DNA of 6,875 bases from an uncultured Cloacibacillus sp. Its GTDB lineage: Bacteria > Synergistota > Synergistia > Synergistales > Synergistaceae. The stretch lies in NCBI GenBank assembly GCA_934511335.1, contig CAKSWL010000111.1, positions 1 through 6,875 on the forward strand, in the 5' to 3' direction. A model generated the notes under the pieces. The model saw only the letters and a program-made list of their open reading frames with translations, did not search any database and had not been told where the DNA came from. This document shows positions 1 to 5,370 of the stretch, in pieces. The translations under genes and the position numbers were made by a program. Each line of letters begins with the position of its first letter. Position 1 is the first letter of the stretch.

Positions 1-2
1 CC

Positions 3-386
3 TTCGTCTTGATCGCCGTCTACCTGCTGCTCACGGCCGGATGGCAGTTCACCCACGGCGGGATCACCCAGAAGGCTCTGCTCAACCTTTTTCTTGGCTG
101 CTGCAGCGTGCTGGTGGTAAGATACGAAAAGCGTATCTACGTATCGCCGCTCGGATTCGTGAAGGAGACGCACACCTGGGTGTCGCATCATCGGGAGCTC
201 CTTCAGTGGAGCGAGGTGAAATATGTCACCTTCGCCTCCAAGGGCAGCCGCCTGATGGCTCTCATCGAGAAAGATTCGATCGGCTGGAAGCTCTTCTTCA
301 CCATGGAGGACCTTCCTAAGCTTAAGGAGATCCTCAAGCAGTACGCGCCGAAGATTCCCATTAATGACATAAGCTCAAAATTCTAA
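3..386 (+). CDS. C-terminal part of a membrane protein with a PH-like soluble domain (5' end outside window)
   Basis: The reading frame is open from the left edge (first full codon at position 3) to TAA at 384-386, so the gene starts upstream; a TTG at position 9 is in frame but has no ribosome binding site visible here and falls inside a hydrophobic stretch, so it is probably not the start. The visible 127 residues begin with a hydrophobic segment (FVLIAVYLLL), then a short polar link (THGGITQK), then a second hydrophobic segment (ALLNLFLGCCSVLVV). About 80 polar residues follow, alternating as in beta strands and ending in a helix-like stretch (DLPKLKEILKQYAP). Two membrane helices followed by a small beta-rich domain with a closing helix resembles YcxB-like or bacterial PH-domain membrane proteins, but I do not recognise a specific family and assign no function. 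It is the last gene of its unit: a strong terminator lies about 30 nt downstream, and the next gene is convergent. Confidence 0.75.
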   Translation, partial: FVLIAVYLLLTAGWQFTHGGITQKALLNLFLGCCSVLVVRYEKRIYVSPLGFVKETHTWVSHHRELLQWSEVKYVTFASKGSRLMALIEKDSIGWKLFFTMEDLPKLKEILKQYAPKIPINDISSKF

Positions 387-413
387 ATCAGGCTTTGGAG
401 CTTAAAAACGCAT

Positions 414-458
414 AAAAACGGCCGCCGTTATGGTAAATACCAGATGGCGGCCGTTTTT
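414..458. terminator. Bidirectional Rho-independent terminator between convergent genes
   Basis: A 13-bp perfect stem is formed by 414-426 (AAAAACGGCCGCC) and 446-458 (GGCGGCCGTTTTT). The 19-nt interior contains a further small hairpin (TGGT 431-434 with ACCA 439-442). The T-run at 454-458 serves the plus-strand gene ending at 386. The A-run at 414-418 reads as a T-run on the minus strand and serves the gene ending at 493. The position between two convergent stop codons fits a shared terminator. Confidence 0.88.
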
Positions 459-492
459 ATTTGCCTGCGGGGGCCCCGCCGGCGCTGCTTGC

Positions 493-1209
493 CTATTTTG
501 CGAGGTAGGGGCCGACGACCTTCCGGGGGATCTCAAATTCCGGACTGCCGGCGGCTCCGGGGGCCACCTCGTATTTGTCAAAGCAAATGACGATGTTCCC
601 CCTGTCGTTTATAAAAAAGTTCTGTCCCGGCTTGATCGCGCAAAAGCCCTCTTCCTCCTGGGGCGCAAGCCAGAAGGTCCCCTTCCCCAGTTTATTCTGG
701 CGGCGCATCTCCTTGCTGATGTGGTCGCTGATCACCTTCACGTAGTCGGCCTTTTCGTTGAAGAGCCCGCCGAGTTCGATCAGCTTGCCGCTTTTTTTGT
801 CGAAATTGTAAAGGGAATGCTTCGTTGAAGAGGAGCCGGCGATATTCATCTCATAGAGGTCGATTGCGAGCACCTCGTCGTTGTCCGTGCGGACTCTGTA
901 ATCAAGCACTACGCCCAGATGACCGCTGAATTCGGGGTCGTCCCTCAGCATTTCTCCGACCTCCCTCTCATAATCGGCGGCAAGCCTGCCCGCCCTCTGT
1001 CGGAAGGAGTCGTTGAGCTCGTTTTGCACCCCGTCGAGCGCCAGGCCGGTGACGACGGGGGTGACGATCTTCGCCTCAAAGCCGCGGAAGTTGGATTGGT
1101 AGGTGCTGAAGGTCTCGACGCGCACATCGATATTTTCCGCCCATGCCGCCGCGCCGCCTAGCAGCAGCGCCAGCGAAAGCGCCGCGGCGGCGTTCCTGAA
1201 ATGTCTCAT
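493..1209 (-). CDS. Secreted DUF3298 (RsiV C-terminal-like) domain protein
   Basis: This 238-residue protein starts at ATG 1209 and stops at TAG 493-495. The start is chosen because it opens directly into a good Sec signal peptide: a charged MRHFRN, an Ala/Leu core over residues 7-23, and a likely signal peptidase I cut after AWA (residue 24). An upstream in-frame extension exists but runs antisense-like through the flavodiiron gene. The only Shine-Dalgarno-like sequence is a weak AAGG close to the ATG, so translation may depend on coupling to the upstream gene. The mature part resembles the DUF4163/DUF3298 fold: the end has the family's typical pattern, with FDKKSGKLIELGGLF (136-150), then FFINDRGNIVICF (198-210) followed by DKYEVAPGAAGSPEFEIP (211-228). 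In RsiV this domain is the extracytoplasmic, lysozyme-binding half of an anti-sigma factor. Here there is no cytoplasmic anti-sigma part and no membrane anchor beyond the signal peptide, so it is probably a free envelope protein of unknown role. It follows the flavodiiron gene by 8 nt. Confidence 0.85.
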   Translation of the reverse strand: MRHFRNAAAALSLALLLGGAAAWAENIDVRVETFSTYQSNFRGFEAKIVTPVVTGLALDGVQNELNDSFRQRAGRLAADYEREVGEMLRDDPEFSGHLGVVLDYRVRTDNDEVLAIDLYEMNIAGSSSTKHSLYNFDKKSGKLIELGGLFNEKADYVKVISDHISKEMRRQNKLGKGTFWLAPQEEEGFCAIKPGQNFFINDRGNIVICFDKYEVAPGAAGSPEFEIPRKVVGPYLAK

Positions 1210-1217
1210 GCCCTTAT

Positions 1218-2429
1218 CTATCTGGGCTCGGCGGCCTTGACGGCCTCCGCCATGTTTTTGCCCAATAGGCGGCAGAGCTCGAGGTCGGCCTCCGACGGCG
1301 AAGACTTCACCTCGATGGTGGGCTCCACGAGCTTCCAGTCGCCGCCCTGCTCCGCGAAGACCTGCAGCTCCGCGAGGGCTCCCTTGCTCCAACTGTAAGA
1401 GCCGCAGATGCCCAGCACGCGGTTTTTCATCATCTTGTTCTTGAGCGCGCGGCAGAGGGTCGCCATCGGCGGGTAGAGCTCCGTGTTGTATGTACAGCTG
1501 CCGAGGACGAGTCCGCGGTATTTCCAGATGTCGCGCACGATATAAGAGAGGTTGGAACGCGAGGCGTCGTGGACGATGACCTCCTTCACCCCCGCCTCGC
1601 AGGCCGCGCGCGCGATAGCGTCGGTCATAAACTTGGTGTTGCCGTACATCGAGCCGTATACGACGACGATGCCTTCGTCCGTCTGGTGGCTGCTCCATTT
1701 GTCGTACAGGTCGACGATGTGCTGTGGGTTTGAGCGGTGGATCGGCCCGTGGGCGGGGCAGATGACCCTCAGATCAAGGGCGCGGACCTTGGCGATCGCC
1801 TTTTGCGCCGGCCCGGAGTAACGGCCGACGATATTTGCGAAGTAACGCAGAGTTTCGTCCTCGTAGAGCCCCATGTCGAGCTCGTCGTCGAAGATGCCTC
1901 CCTCAAGCGCGCAGAATCCGCCGAAGGCGTCGGTGGAGAAGAGTACCTTTTCGGTCGTCTCGTAGGCGACCATACTCTCCGGCCAGTGAACCATCGGGAT
2001 CATCGCGAAGGTCAGCTTGTGCCGGCCGAGGTCGATGACGTCGCCCTCCTTTACTTCGATCATGCCTTCGGTGATGCCGTAGAAGGCGCCGATCATCTCG
2101 ATCGTCTTTTTGTTGCCGACGATCTTCATCTCGGGGTAGAGCTTGCGGAGGATGCCGATCGAACCGGAGTGGTCCGGCTCCATATGGTTGACTACCAGAT
2201 AGTCGATGGTGCGTCCCTCAGGCTTGATGGAGACCAGACGCTCCATATAGGCTGAAAGTTTGTCCGCCTTTATCGTATCTATGATCGCGCACTTTTCGTC
2301 GTTGATGAAATAGGCGTTGTAGGCCACGCCCCGGGGAAGCTCCCAAAGCCCTTCAAAAAGGTCGGTTTCCCGATCGTTTCCTCCTATCCAATATATAGAA
2401 TCCGTCACCTTGATTGCCTGCTGTATCAT
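1218..2429 (-). CDS. fprA: FprA-type flavodiiron protein (O2/NO reductase)
   Basis: This 403-residue cytoplasmic protein is the normal length for a class A flavodiiron protein. Such enzymes reduce O2 to water, NO to N2O, or both, with electrons usually delivered by rubredoxin, and protect anaerobes. Residues 1-250 form the metallo-beta-lactamase-like diiron domain. The iron ligands are visible: H82-x-E84-x-D86-H87 (NHMEPDHSG), H148 (MVHWPES), D167 (FSTDAFGGF) and H227 (CPAHGP). Residues about 253-400 form the flavodoxin domain, with an FMN phosphate loop YGSMYGNT (258-265) and further FMN contacts around SCTYN (311-315) and GSYSWSKG (343-350). There is no C-terminal rubredoxin or flavin-reductase extension. 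The frame stays open 56 codons upstream, but ATG 2429 is chosen because an AAGGAGGG ribosome site lies 10 nt before it and family homology starts there (IKVTDSIYWIG). It is the first gene of a two-gene minus-strand unit and is divergent from the mutase operon. Confidence 0.95.
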   Translation of the reverse strand: MIQQAIKVTDSIYWIGGNDRETDLFEGLWELPRGVAYNAYFINDEKCAIIDTIKADKLSAYMERLVSIKPEGRTIDYLVVNHMEPDHSGSIGILRKLYPEMKIVGNKKTIEMIGAFYGITEGMIEVKEGDVIDLGRHKLTFAMIPMVHWPESMVAYETTEKVLFSTDAFGGFCALEGGIFDDELDMGLYEDETLRYFANIVGRYSGPAQKAIAKVRALDLRVICPAHGPIHRSNPQHIVDLYDKWSSHQTDEGIVVVYGSMYGNTKFMTDAIARAACEAGVKEVIVHDASRSNLSYIVRDIWKYRGLVLGSCTYNTELYPPMATLCRALKNKMMKNRVLGICGSYSWSKGALAELQVFAEQGGDWKLVEPTIEVKSSPSEADLELCRLLGKNMAEAVKAAEPR

Positions 2430-2439
2430 CTTTGCAGTT

Positions 2440-2447
2440 CCCTCCTT
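2440..2447 (-). promoter_or_regulatory. Ribosome binding site of fprA
   Basis: On the minus strand this reads AAGGAGGG, 10 nt before ATG 2429. It fixes the start of the flavodiiron protein inside a longer open frame. Confidence 0.8.
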
Positions 2448-2469
2448 ATAGATATTGCCTATGCGACAT

Positions 2470-2498
2470 ATTATATAACAAGGAGTTCTGTTCGCAGG
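2470..2498 (-). promoter_or_regulatory. Candidate fprA promoter
   Basis: The minus strand carries a perfect TATAAT at 2475-2470 within a TGTTATATAAT context, giving a start point near 2463 and a leader of about 34 nt. The -35 position (2498-2493, CCTGCG) is a poor match, so the promoter would be weak or need an activator. That position is also one arm of an inverted repeat. Inferred from sequence only. Confidence 0.35.
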
Positions 2499-2518
2499 GC
2501 GAAAATTGCCCGCCTGCG
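2493..2518. repeat. Inverted repeat over the predicted -35 region of fprA (possible operator)
   Basis: CGCAGG (2493-2498) and CCTGCG (2513-2518) are perfect inverted arms separated by 14 nt; a second alignment pairs GGGC (2497-2500) with GCCC (2508-2511). It sits in AT-richer surroundings where the -35 element of fprA should be, so it could bind a regulator. No known operator consensus is recognised. Confidence 0.35.
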
Positions 2519-2591
2519 ATGTTAATAAACGCCGCTTGATTACCATGATAGAATTGAATGGATTGACTTGTCTGAAATTAACGGTCAAATG

Positions 2592-2620
2592 TTGCAATTT
2601 CTAGAGAGATGGGCAATAAT
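2592..2620 (+). promoter_or_regulatory. Candidate sigma70-type promoter of the methylmalonyl-CoA operon
   Basis: TTGCAA (2592-2597, 4 of 6 to consensus) is followed after exactly 17 nt by AATAAT (2615-2620, 5 of 6). This predicts a start near 2627 and an untranslated leader of about 80 nt before the TTG at 2709. A competing candidate lies just upstream: TTGACT at 2563-2568 with TCAAAT at 2585-2590, 16 nt apart. Either or both could act. Confidence 0.35.
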
Positions 2621-2661
2621 AATACAGTGTGGTTTTTTGTAAAATCTACTAGTGTGCTGAC

Positions 2662-2680
2662 GGTCATTCATACGGTGACC
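2662..2680 (+). repeat. Inverted repeat in the leader of the mutase operon
   Basis: GGTCA (2662-2666) and TGACC (2676-2680) are perfect arms separated by 9 nt, ending 13 nt before the ribosome binding site. The heptamer ACGGTCA at 2660-2666 also occurs in direct orientation at 2581-2587, flanking the candidate promoter. It could be an operator or a weak leader hairpin. The evidence is the symmetry alone. Confidence 0.3.
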
Positions 2681-2693
2681 TCATATGTTTCGC

Positions 2694-2700
2694 AAGGAGG
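2694..2700 (+). promoter_or_regulatory. Ribosome binding site that decides the TTG start of the mutase large subunit
   Basis: AAGGAGG, a full anti-16S match, lies 8 nt before TTG 2709. No ATG or GTG of the frame is available at a better distance. Confidence 0.85.
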
Positions 2701-2708
2701 CGGAGTAA

Positions 2709-4388
2709 TTGTTCGAACCAACACAGCTCCAAGAAGTAGCAGTGGGAAAGAAGGCCTACGAAGCGGCCGTTGCCAAGGCGCTTACCAAGGGTCCCGAGAG
2801 AAAAGAAAACTTCACCACAGGCGGCGGTATTCCTCTTAAGAGAACCTATACCCCCGAAGACATCAACGGCGTCGACTACGCCAAAGATTTGGGATTCCCG
2901 GGTGCTTATCCCTATACCCGCGGCGTCCAGCCCACGATGTACAGAGGCCGCTTCTGGACGATGCGCCAGTATGCGGGCTTTGCCACGGCGGAAGACTCCA
3001 ACAAGCGTTACCGTTACCTGCTGAGCCAGGGCACGACGGGGCTTTCCGTCGCCTTCGACCTCCCGACGCAGATCGGCTACGACTCCGACGACCCCATGGC
3101 GGTGGGTGAGTGCGGTAAGGTCGGCGTCGCCGTCGACAGCCTTGCCGACGCGGAGATACTCTTCGGAGGCATCCCCCTCGACAAAGTCTCGACCTCGATG
3201 ACGATCAACGCTCCTGCGTCGGTGCTCCTCTCGATGTACATCGCCGTTGCCGAAAAGCAGGGCGTGCCGATGAACGCACTCTCAGGAACGATCCAGAACG
3301 ACATCCTCAAAGAATATATCGCACGCGGCACCTACATCTTCCCCCCCAAGCCGTCAATGCGCCTCATTACCGACATCTTTGACTTCTGCTCCAAGAATAT
3401 CCCGAAGTGGAACACCATCTCGATCTCCGGCTACCATATCCGCGAAGCCGGCTCGACCGCGATCCAGGAGGTGGCATTCACGCTCGCCGACGGTATCGCC
3501 TACATCGAAGCGGCCATCAAAGCCGGACAGGACCCGAACGTATTCGGAAAGCGCCTCTCCTTCTTCTTCAACGCGCATAACGACTTTATCGAAGAGGTCG
3601 CGAAGTTCCGCGCGGCGCGCAAGGTTTGGTCACGCATCATGAAGGAGCGCTTCGGAGTCACCGAGAAGGGCGCCCAGATGCTTCGCTTCCACACGCAGAC
3701 GGCCGGATGCACGCTCACGGCGCAGCAGGCAGAGAACAACATCGTCCGTGTCGCCGTCCAGACGATGGCGGCGGTATGCGGCGGCACCCAGTCGCTGCAC
3801 ACCAACAGCCTTGACGAGGCTCTTGCTCTGCCGACGGACAAGAGCGTCCGCATCGCCCTCCGCACCCAGCAGATCGTCGCCTACGAGTCGGGCGTCACGA
3901 ACATCGTCGACCCGCTCGCGGGCAGCTACGCCGTCGAAGCTCTCACAAAAGAGATAGAAGAGGGCGCGTGGGAGTACATCAAGAAGATCGATGAACTCGG
4001 CGGCATGATGACGGCCATCGAAAAGGGCTATCCGCAGAAGAACATCCAGGATGCGGCTTACCAGTACCAGAAGTCGATCGAGTCCGGCGACCGTGTCATC
4101 GTCGGCGTCAACAAGTTCCAGATCGAAGAAGACATGTCAGAGCGCAAACTCCTGAAGGTCGACGCAAGCGTAGGCGTAAACCAGATTAAGAAGCTCCGCG
4201 AGATGAAGGCGAACCGCGACAACGTCCGGGTCAAGACGACGCTCGACGCGATCCGCGAAGGCGCAGAGGGCGATGCCAACCTTATGCCGCTCATCCTCGA
4301 CGCCGTGCACGCGTACGCGACAGAGGGCGAGATCTGCGGCGTGCTCCGCGAGGTCTTTGGCGAGTACCAGGAGAACGTGGTTCTTTAG
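2709..4388 (+). CDS. mcmA1: Methylmalonyl-CoA mutase, large (catalytic barrel) subunit
   Basis: This 559-residue subunit holds the substrate-binding TIM barrel and interconverts succinyl-CoA and (R)-methylmalonyl-CoA once paired with the separate cobalamin-binding subunit encoded next. It ends at about residue 559 without the C-terminal B12 domain of single-chain mutases, as in the split, archaeal-type enzymes from which the symbol is borrowed. Conserved stretches include [12 protein letters not shown] (83-94), [17 protein letters not shown] (111-127), [11 protein letters not shown] (193-203), [11 protein letters not shown] (238-248) and [18 protein letters not shown] (360-377). Aligned by eye with the Propionibacterium enzyme (constant offset of one), Tyr88, Arg206, His243 and Arg282 match Tyr89, Arg207, His244 and Arg283. 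The Tyr/Arg pair marks methylmalonyl-CoA; isobutyryl-CoA mutase has Phe/Gln there. The TTG start is supported by a perfect ribosome site and by homology from the first residues (MFEPTQLQ). It is the first gene of the operon, and the next gene starts 32 nt after its stop. Confidence 0.95.
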   Translation: MFEPTQLQEVAVGKKAYEAAVAKALTKGPERKENFTTGGGIPLKRTYTPEDINGVDYAKDLGFPGAYPYTRGVQPTMYRGRFWTMRQYAGFATAEDSNKRYRYLLSQGTTGLSVAFDLPTQIGYDSDDPMAVGECGKVGVAVDSLADAEILFGGIPLDKVSTSMTINAPASVLLSMYIAVAEKQGVPMNALSGTIQNDILKEYIARGTYIFPPKPSMRLITDIFDFCSKNIPKWNTISISGYHIREAGSTAIQEVAFTLADGIAYIEAAIKAGQDPNVFGKRLSFFFNAHNDFIEEVAKFRAARKVWSRIMKERFGVTEKGAQMLRFHTQTAGCTLTAQQAENNIVRVAVQTMAAVCGGTQSLHTNSLDEALALPTDKSVRIALRTQQIVAYESGVTNIVDPLAGSYAVEALTKEIEEGAWEYIKKIDELGGMMTAIEKGYPQKNIQDAAYQYQKSIESGDRVIVGVNKFQIEEDMSERKLLKVDASVGVNQIKKLREMKANRDNVRVKTTLDAIREGAEGDANLMPLILDAVHAYATEGEICGVLREVFGEYQENVVL

Positions 4389-4405
4389 GATCGCGTGTGC
4401 TTTTT

Positions 4406-4413
4406 AAGGAGGA
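4406..4413 (+). promoter_or_regulatory. Ribosome binding site that decides the small-subunit start
   Basis: AAGGAGGA ends 7 nt before ATG 4421. An in-frame GTG at 4397 would put this site inside the coding region and add a poly-Glu leader not expected in the family, so ATG 4421 is preferred. Confidence 0.85.
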
Positions 4414-4420
4414 AGAAGAA

Positions 4421-4834
4421 ATGGACCGTAAAATTCGCGTAGTTGTTGCGAAACCAGGACTTGACGGCCACGACCGTGGCGCGAAGGTCATAGCGAGGGC
4501 ATTCAGAGACGCAGGCATGGAGGTCATCTACACAGGTCTCCGCCAGACACCGGAACAGATAGTAGCCACAGCGATCCAGGAAGACGCTGACGCGATCGGC
4601 ATCAGCATCTTGTCCGGAGCGCATGAGTACTGCTTCAAAGCCATCATCGATCTTCTCAAGGAGAAGAACGCGGAGGATATCATCGTCTTTGGCGGCGGAG
4701 TCATCCCCGAGACCGATTATCCGACCCTTCTCGGCTTCGGCGCGGGTGCGATCTTCGGCCCCGGAACGCCGACCACAGAGACGATCGAGTGGCTCAAAAA
4801 GGCAGTAGCCGAAAAGAGAGAGAAAGAGGCGTAA
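4421..4834 (+). CDS. mcmA2: Methylmalonyl-CoA mutase, small cobalamin-binding subunit
   Basis: This 137-residue Rossmann-like B12-binding subunit supplies adenosylcobalamin to the large subunit. The base-off/His-on signature is complete: D15-x-H17-x-x-G20 (LDGHDRG), with His17 as the lower axial cobalt ligand, followed by S62-x-L64 (GISILSG) and the glycine loop GGGV at 91-94. The conserved GLRQTPEQI (39-47) and FGPGTP (112-117) also match the B12 domain of methylmalonyl-CoA mutases. The length is typical of a stand-alone small subunit, and the tail is charged (AEKREKEA). It lies 32 nt after the large subunit and 3 nt before the epimerase, so the three genes are almost certainly co-transcribed. 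No MeaB-type GTPase, which loads and repairs the cofactor, lies next to it, although many such operons have one. Confidence 0.95.
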   Translation: MDRKIRVVVAKPGLDGHDRGAKVIARAFRDAGMEVIYTGLRQTPEQIVATAIQEDADAIGISILSGAHEYCFKAIIDLLKEKNAEDIIVFGGGVIPETDYPTLLGFGAGAIFGPGTPTTETIEWLKKAVAEKREKEA

Positions 4835-4837
4835 ATT

Positions 4838-5242
4838 ATGGAAATCAAAAATGTAGACCATATCGGAGTCGCCGTAAAGAGCATCGACGAAGCCCTGAAG
4901 TTCTGGGAAGATACTCTCGGCGTGAAATGTCACGGGGTAGAGGAGGTCGCCGAGCAGAGAGTCAAGACGGCCTTCCTGCCCATCGACGACACCGAGTTTG
5001 AGCTCCTCGAGGGAACGACTGAGGACAGCCCCGTATCAAAATTCATTGAGAAGAACGGCCAGGGCATCCAGCACGTCGCGGTCAGAGTCGCCGACATCGA
5101 AGCGGCGCTTGCCGAGCTCAAAGAAAAGGGCGTTCGCCTGATCGATGAAAAGCCCCGCATCGGTGCGGGCGGCGCTAAGATCGCCTTTGTCCACCCGAAG
5201 GCGAGCGGCGGAGTGCTTCTTGAGCTCTGCCAGCGCGATTAA
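4838..5242 (+). CDS. mce: Methylmalonyl-CoA epimerase
   Basis: This 134-residue VOC/glyoxalase-fold enzyme interconverts (R)- and (S)-methylmalonyl-CoA, linking the mutase (R form) to the carboxyltransferase (S form). The two beta-alpha-beta-beta-beta modules are visible, opening at VDHIGVAV (6-13) and IQHVAVRV (77-84). The likely divalent metal ligands are His8, Glu55 (in FELLEG, where the Propionibacterium enzyme has Gln), His79 and Glu129 (LLELCQ). This assignment is by position, and Glu55 is the least certain. The length and the phrases [17 protein letters not shown] (63-79) and [15 protein letters not shown] (107-121) are typical. ATG 4838 lies 3 nt after the preceding stop, with a modest GAGG 8 nt before it, which suggests translational coupling. 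The next gene is separated by an unusually long, structured gap. Confidence 0.95.
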   Translation: MEIKNVDHIGVAVKSIDEALKFWEDTLGVKCHGVEEVAEQRVKTAFLPIDDTEFELLEGTTEDSPVSKFIEKNGQGIQHVAVRVADIEAALAELKEKGVRLIDEKPRIGAGGAKIAFVHPKASGGVLLELCQRD

Positions 5243-5251
5243 TTAAGGAGA

Positions 5252-5285
5252 AAGGCTCCCGTGCCAGGGCGGCACGGGACGCCTT
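5252..5285 (+). repeat. Strong RNA hairpin after mce without a T-tract
   Basis: AAGGC-TCCCGTGCC (5252-5265) pairs with GGCACGGGA (5271-5279) and, after one bulged C at 5280, GCCTT (5281-5285). This gives 14 base pairs around a 5-nt loop (AGGGC). No run of T follows, so it is not a classical intrinsic terminator. An mRNA stability, processing or attenuation role is more likely for a hairpin inside an operon. Confidence 0.65.
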
Positions 5286-5355
5286 ATACCATAGTACGGC
5301 CTATGGAGGAGCGCTCCCCGCGAGGGGCCTTCCGCTCCCCACATGAGAGATTATG

Positions 5356-5362
5356 AGGAGGT
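5356..5362 (+). promoter_or_regulatory. Ribosome binding site of the carboxyltransferase gene
   Basis: AGGAGGT, a full match to the 16S anti-Shine-Dalgarno sequence, lies 8 nt before ATG 5371 and just beyond the hairpin-rich gap, so it should be accessible. Confidence 0.8.
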
Positions 5363-5370
5363 AAGAAGTA

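Larger units (their letters stand above)
5243..5370 (+). other. Structured intercistronic region between mce and the carboxyltransferase gene
   Basis: This gap is 128 nt, against 32 and 3 nt for the other gaps in the operon. It is rich in self-complementary sequence: a long hairpin at 5252-5285, a CCATAG/CTATGG hairpin (5289-5294 with 5301-5306), a 10-nt palindrome GGAGCGCTCC (5308-5317) and a CCCC-GCGA-GGGG hairpin with a GNRA-type loop (5316-5327). GGAGCG (5308-5313) can instead pair with CGCTCC (5333-5338), so folds compete. An AAGGAG at 5245-5250 lies just after the mce stop with no annotated gene behind it. No convincing promoter is visible, so the downstream gene is probably read through from upstream. 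Confidence 0.6.

Noticed and set aside
1210..1698. In-frame upstream extension of the DUF3298 gene to give 401 residues
   Set aside because: The extension is Arg/Gly-rich, lies wholly inside the flavodiiron coding sequence in another frame, and would bury the signal peptide that begins at ATG 1209.
2587..2600. A propionate-regulator (PccR-like) TTTGCAAA site around TTGCAA
   Set aside because: Only the TTGCAA core is present, once, without the second copy expected for that motif, and the segment is better explained as a -35 element.
2627..2708. Cobalamin riboswitch in the mutase leader
   Set aside because: The leader is only about 80 nt and I see no B12-box-like conserved segment or the required multi-helix architecture; only a 5-bp dyad is present.
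2609..2839. A 76-codon plus-strand ORF spanning the mutase leader and start
   Set aside because: It overlaps the mutase N-terminus in another frame, has no ribosome site before its ATG and resembles no family; the mutase frame has both a strong ribosome site and clear homology.
5252..5285. Intrinsic terminator after mce
   Set aside because: The stem is strong enough but is followed by ATACCATAG rather than a T-run, and the downstream gene belongs to the same pathway with no visible promoter of its own.
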